From NCBI GenBank assembly GCA_947600345.1, contig CANQGC010000038.1:1-16220 (forward strand): a DNA stretch of 16,220 nucleotides, given 5' to 3'. Position 1 is the stretch's first letter. The number at the start of each line of letters is the position of its first letter. Shown here in pieces: positions 14,333 to 16,220 of this stretch. The translations under genes were made by a program, and so were the position numbers. Below the pieces are notes generated by a model. It made no database searches and was not told the DNA's origin. It worked only from the letters and a program-made list of their open reading frames with translations. The DNA comes from an uncultured Clostridia bacterium (GTDB lineage Bacteria > Bacillota > Clostridia > Christensenellales > Aristaeellaceae).

Positions 14333-14361
14333 GAGACATTTCCCGCGATTCATGTTATAAT
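14333..14361 (+). promoter_or_regulatory. Promoter of the S-component/coaX unit
   Basis: TGTTATAAT at 14353-14361 is an extended -10. GAGACA at 14333-14338 (4 of 6 consensus bases) lies 17 bases upstream of TATAAT. The transcript would have an untranslated leader of roughly 95 bases (about 14367-14461). I recognise no known riboswitch there; only a short TCGGC/GCCGA stem is visible. Confidence 0.75.
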
Positions 14362-14461
14362 CGCTGTGTCGGCATCCGCTTGGAGCCGAACCGGTGTCCG
14401 ATGGTTTCCCGTTTCCCGATACATCAGGTATCCTTTGCGAACTTGAATGGAGGAATGACAA

Positions 14462-15079
14462 ATGAATCAGACTGTGAATCGCCCGTCGACCTTGTCCCAC
14501 TCTCAGACGCTGCGCTTTGTGCTCACCGCGCTGTTTATCGCGCTGGTGCTGCTGCTGGGGCTGACGCCCATCGGCTTGATCCCCCTCGGATTTATCAATG
14601 TGACGATACTCTGCGTGCCCGTGATCGTGGGCACGCTGCTGCTCGGCCTGAAGCCCGGATTGATCCTGGGCTTCTGCTTCGGCGGGGTCAGCGCGCTGAG
14701 CGCCTTCGGCATCTACGGCACGCCCTCGGCGCTGGCCGGGGCGCTGGTGGCGGCTAGCCCGCTGCTGGCGGCCATCATGTGCTTCCTGCCGCGGCTGATG
14801 GTGCCGGTGGTGGCGCACTTCGTGTATAAGCTCGCCTCGAAGGGCCAGGAAGCACGCGTGGGCGCCGTGTCCTTTGCCGCGGTGGCCGGGTCGCTGACAA
14901 ACACGATCCTGTACCTGGGGCTGATGCTGCTGTTCTACATCCTGATGGGCATCAACTCCGAGAAGGTGCTGGCGCTGATCACCGGCACGGGCCTGATCGC
15001 CGGAACGGCCGAGGCCGTGGTCGCGGCGCTGATCTCCACGCCGGTGCTGGCCGCGCTGTGGAAGGTACAACATAAGTAA
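14462..15079 (+). CDS. ECF transporter S component, probably for pantothenate
   Basis: A 205-residue, strongly hydrophobic protein with about six membrane segments. After a short polar N-terminus it has LRFVLTALFIALVLLLGLTPIG, PLGFINVTILCVPVIVGTLLLGL and KPGLILGFCFGGVSALSAFG, the pattern of the PF12822-type S components of energy-coupling-factor vitamin transporters. Such a protein binds the vitamin in the membrane and works with the shared EcfT/EcfA1/EcfA2 module, which is not in this window. The substrate is inferred from the next gene, coaX, which phosphorylates pantothenate; the motif pattern alone cannot prove it (a PanT-like name would be reasonable). GGAGGA lies 8 bases before the ATG. 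Confidence 0.8.
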   Translation: MNQTVNRPSTLSHSQTLRFVLTALFIALVLLLGLTPIGLIPLGFINVTILCVPVIVGTLLLGLKPGLILGFCFGGVSALSAFGIYGTPSALAGALVAASPLLAAIMCFLPRLMVPVVAHFVYKLASKGQEARVGAVSFAAVAGSLTNTILYLGLMLLFYILMGINSEKVLALITGTGLIAGTAEAVVAALISTPVLAALWKVQHK

Positions 15080-15129
15080 GCGCGGAGCCCGGGCGGAGGC
15101 TCTCGGTCGATCCTCCGCCCGGGCCGCGC
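15080..15129 (+). other. Very stable intergenic hairpin between the S-component gene and coaX
   Basis: Starting at the base after the stop codon, GCGCG (15080-15084), a 2-base GA bulge and GCCCGGGCGGAGG (15087-15099) pair with CCTCCGCCCGGGC (15112-15124) and CGCGC (15125-15129). That gives 18 bp around a 12-base loop. No T-tract follows; the next bases are ATTTAAAGGAG, the coaX ribosome binding site. It may lower read-through into coaX, act as a processing or stability element, or be a terminator of the T-tract-free kind. Confidence 0.7.
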
Positions 15130-15148
15130 ATTTAAAGGAGAATCTTCT

Positions 15149-15925
15149 ATGATCCTCACGATGGACATCGGAAACACCAACATCAAGACCGCGCTGTTCG
15201 AGGGCATGGAGACGGTGGAATACTGGCGCGTATCCACCAACCGCAACATGTCCTCGGACGAGTACGGCATACTGCTGCTCAACCTCTTCGCGCACAAGGG
15301 CATCCGCGCGGAGCAGGTGGAGGGCATCATGATCTCCTCGGTGGTGCCGCAGATCAACTTCACCATCGAGCACATGTGCCGCACCTACTTCGGCATGGAG
15401 CCGTGCATCATCGGCCCGGGCGTGAAGACGGGCATCAACATCAAGTACGAGAACCCGCGGGAGCTGGGCGGCGACCGCATCGCCAACGCCGTGGCGGCCT
15501 ACGAGCTCTACGGCGGGCCGTGCATCACCATCGACTTCGGCACGGCCACCAGCTTTGGCGTGATCTCCGCGAAGGGCGAATTCCTGGGCGGCGCGATCTG
15601 CCCGGGCCTCAAGCTCGCGGCGGAGGCGCTGACCGAGCACGCCGCGAAGCTGCCGAGGTTCGAGCTGGCGAAGCCGGAGAGCGTGATCGGGCGGAACACG
15701 GTGACGAACATGCAGGCGGGCATCGTCTACGGCTACATCGGCCAGATCAACTACCTGGTGGAGCGCATGAAGCGGGAGCTCGGCGCGCCCGACGCCAAGG
15801 TCATCGCCACCGGCGGTTTGGCGACGCTGGTCGCCGAGGAATCCAGCGCCATCGACGTGATGGACGGATTGCTGACGCTCAAGGGGCTGTGTTTGATTTA
15901 TAAGAAGAATCGCGCGGCGGACTGA
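15149..15925 (+). CDS. coaX: Type III pantothenate kinase
   Basis: CoaX phosphorylates pantothenate with ATP, the first step of coenzyme A synthesis, in the cytoplasm. The 258-residue length is typical. Motifs of the ASKHA fold are visible: MDIGNTNIKTALFEG at the N-terminus (phosphate loop, Asp6), ISSVVPQ, KTGINIKYENPRELGGDRIANAVAA (Asp of GGDR), ITIDFGTATSFGVI, GGAICPGLKLAAEAL and VIATGGLATL. Unlike type I kinase (CoaA), this class is not feedback-inhibited by CoA and often needs a monovalent cation. The ATG at 15149 follows AAAGGAG by 8 bases. It is probably transcribed with the upstream S-component gene through the hairpin at 15080-15129, because I find no separate promoter between them. 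Confidence 0.96.
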   Translation: MILTMDIGNTNIKTALFEGMETVEYWRVSTNRNMSSDEYGILLLNLFAHKGIRAEQVEGIMISSVVPQINFTIEHMCRTYFGMEPCIIGPGVKTGINIKYENPRELGGDRIANAVAAYELYGGPCITIDFGTATSFGVISAKGEFLGGAICPGLKLAAEALTEHAAKLPRFELAKPESVIGRNTVTNMQAGIVYGYIGQINYLVERMKRELGAPDAKVIATGGLATLVAEESSAIDVMDGLLTLKGLCLIYKKNRAAD

Positions 15926-15957
15926 GCTTGCCGCCCTGCGCCGGTTCGCGCGACGAA

Positions 15958-16000
15958 CGAAGGCATCCGTTTCCGCGAGATTGCGGGGCGGATGCCTTCG
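15958..16000 (+). terminator. Hairpin terminator after coaX
   Basis: A 12-bp perfect stem CGAAGGCATCCG/CGGATGCCTTCG (15958-15969 with 15989-16000) encloses a smaller CCGC/GCGG stem. It starts 33 bases after the coaX stop. No clear T-tract follows, so termination strength is uncertain. Confidence 0.7.
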
Positions 16001-16082
16001 CCCGCTTTGGAGCGAGGCGAGCTTTCGAGGCGAACTTTTCAAAGGAAAGGCGGCACAAATCAAAGCGATTGCGGGCGCGGGG

Positions 16083-16110
16083 ATGACGGGAGCCGGGTTT
16101 GTGGTATAAT
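16083..16110 (+). promoter_or_regulatory. Promoter of the gene at the right edge
   Basis: TGGTATAAT at 16102-16110 is an extended -10. A weak ATGACG at 16083-16088 could serve as -35 with a 16-base spacer. The start codon is 39 bases downstream of the -10. Confidence 0.65.
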
Positions 16111-16148
16111 GATTCCGCAACCATGACTTGGAGGAAGGGGGCGTCGTC

Positions 16149-16220
16149 ATGATCCTGCTGACCGACCCGATCGTCACACGCCACGAGAAGAAGAGCGGCC
16201 GCATCAGCTTCCATCAGTGT
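16149..16220 (+). CDS. Unrecognised gene, first 24 codons
   Basis: ATG 16149 is preceded by GGAGGAAGGGGG and by its own promoter, and the frame is open to the end of the window. The visible residues begin MILLTDPIVTRHEKKSGRIS and end in FHQC. There is no signal peptide or membrane segment. Too little is present to name a family. Confidence 0.6.
   Translation, partial: MILLTDPIVTRHEKKSGRISFHQC

Noticed and set aside
14309..16204. 631-codon open frame on the minus strand opposite the S-component gene and coaX
   Set aside because: It is antisense to a certain coaX and a clear membrane protein, and has low-complexity His/Arg/Gln/Asp composition. It also crosses three hairpins and two promoters.

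Overview
The window looks like chromosome of a GC-rich, Gram-positive-type (Clostridia-like, probably gut-associated) bacterium. Supporting signs are strong GGAGG-type ribosome binding sites, TGnTATAAT promoters, a compact aroF-tyrA-aroB-aroA-aroC-pheA operon, a type III pantothenate kinase next to an ECF-type substrate-binding membrane protein, and large secreted proteins with bacterial Ig-like (Big_2) repeats. The lineage is inferred from gene content and style only; no rRNA or tRNA gene is visible.

Region 1 (1-6023, minus strand) is a six-gene operon for the common shikimate/chorismate trunk and the phenylalanine and tyrosine branches, read from 5765 down past base 1. aroF, tyrA, aroB and aroA are joined by 4-base start/stop overlaps, aroA and aroC are 3 bases apart, and pheA follows and runs off the edge. 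In front of the operon is a near-consensus promoter (TTGACA-17-TACAAT). It is followed by a 23-codon leader peptide with four Phe and four Tyr codons packed into residues 6-16, and then an intrinsic terminator just before aroF. The Tyr-codon run can pair with the sequence around the leader stop codon, and that sequence can instead pair with the 5' arm of the terminator. This is a complete ribosome-mediated attenuator, and is the best regulatory find in the window.

Region 2 (6024-14290, plus strand) holds two large related secreted proteins. Both start with nearly the same signal peptide and a Glu/Pro-rich linker. Both carry a central domain with a Cys ... Gly-His ... Asp pattern like a papain-type cysteine peptidase, and both end in arrays of Big_2-like domains. 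The first (1448 aa) is intact and has a cysteine-rich, zinc-ribbon-like array before the peptidase-like domain. The second is broken twice, by a +1 frameshift near 12452-12466 and an in-frame TAA at 13914-13916 that cuts off a CAP/SCP-like C-terminal domain. Its promoter has a run of ten G between -35 and -10, the arrangement of a phase-variable promoter. In both genes the peptidase-like core is far more AT-rich than the surrounding scaffold, which suggests domain exchange.

Region 3 (14291-16220, plus strand) is a vitamin B5/CoA pair: a multi-spanning S-component-like protein, probably for pantothenate uptake, and CoaX, which phosphorylates pantothenate. A very strong hairpin separates them. 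A terminator follows coaX, and then a new promoter and the first 24 codons of an unrecognised gene at the right edge.
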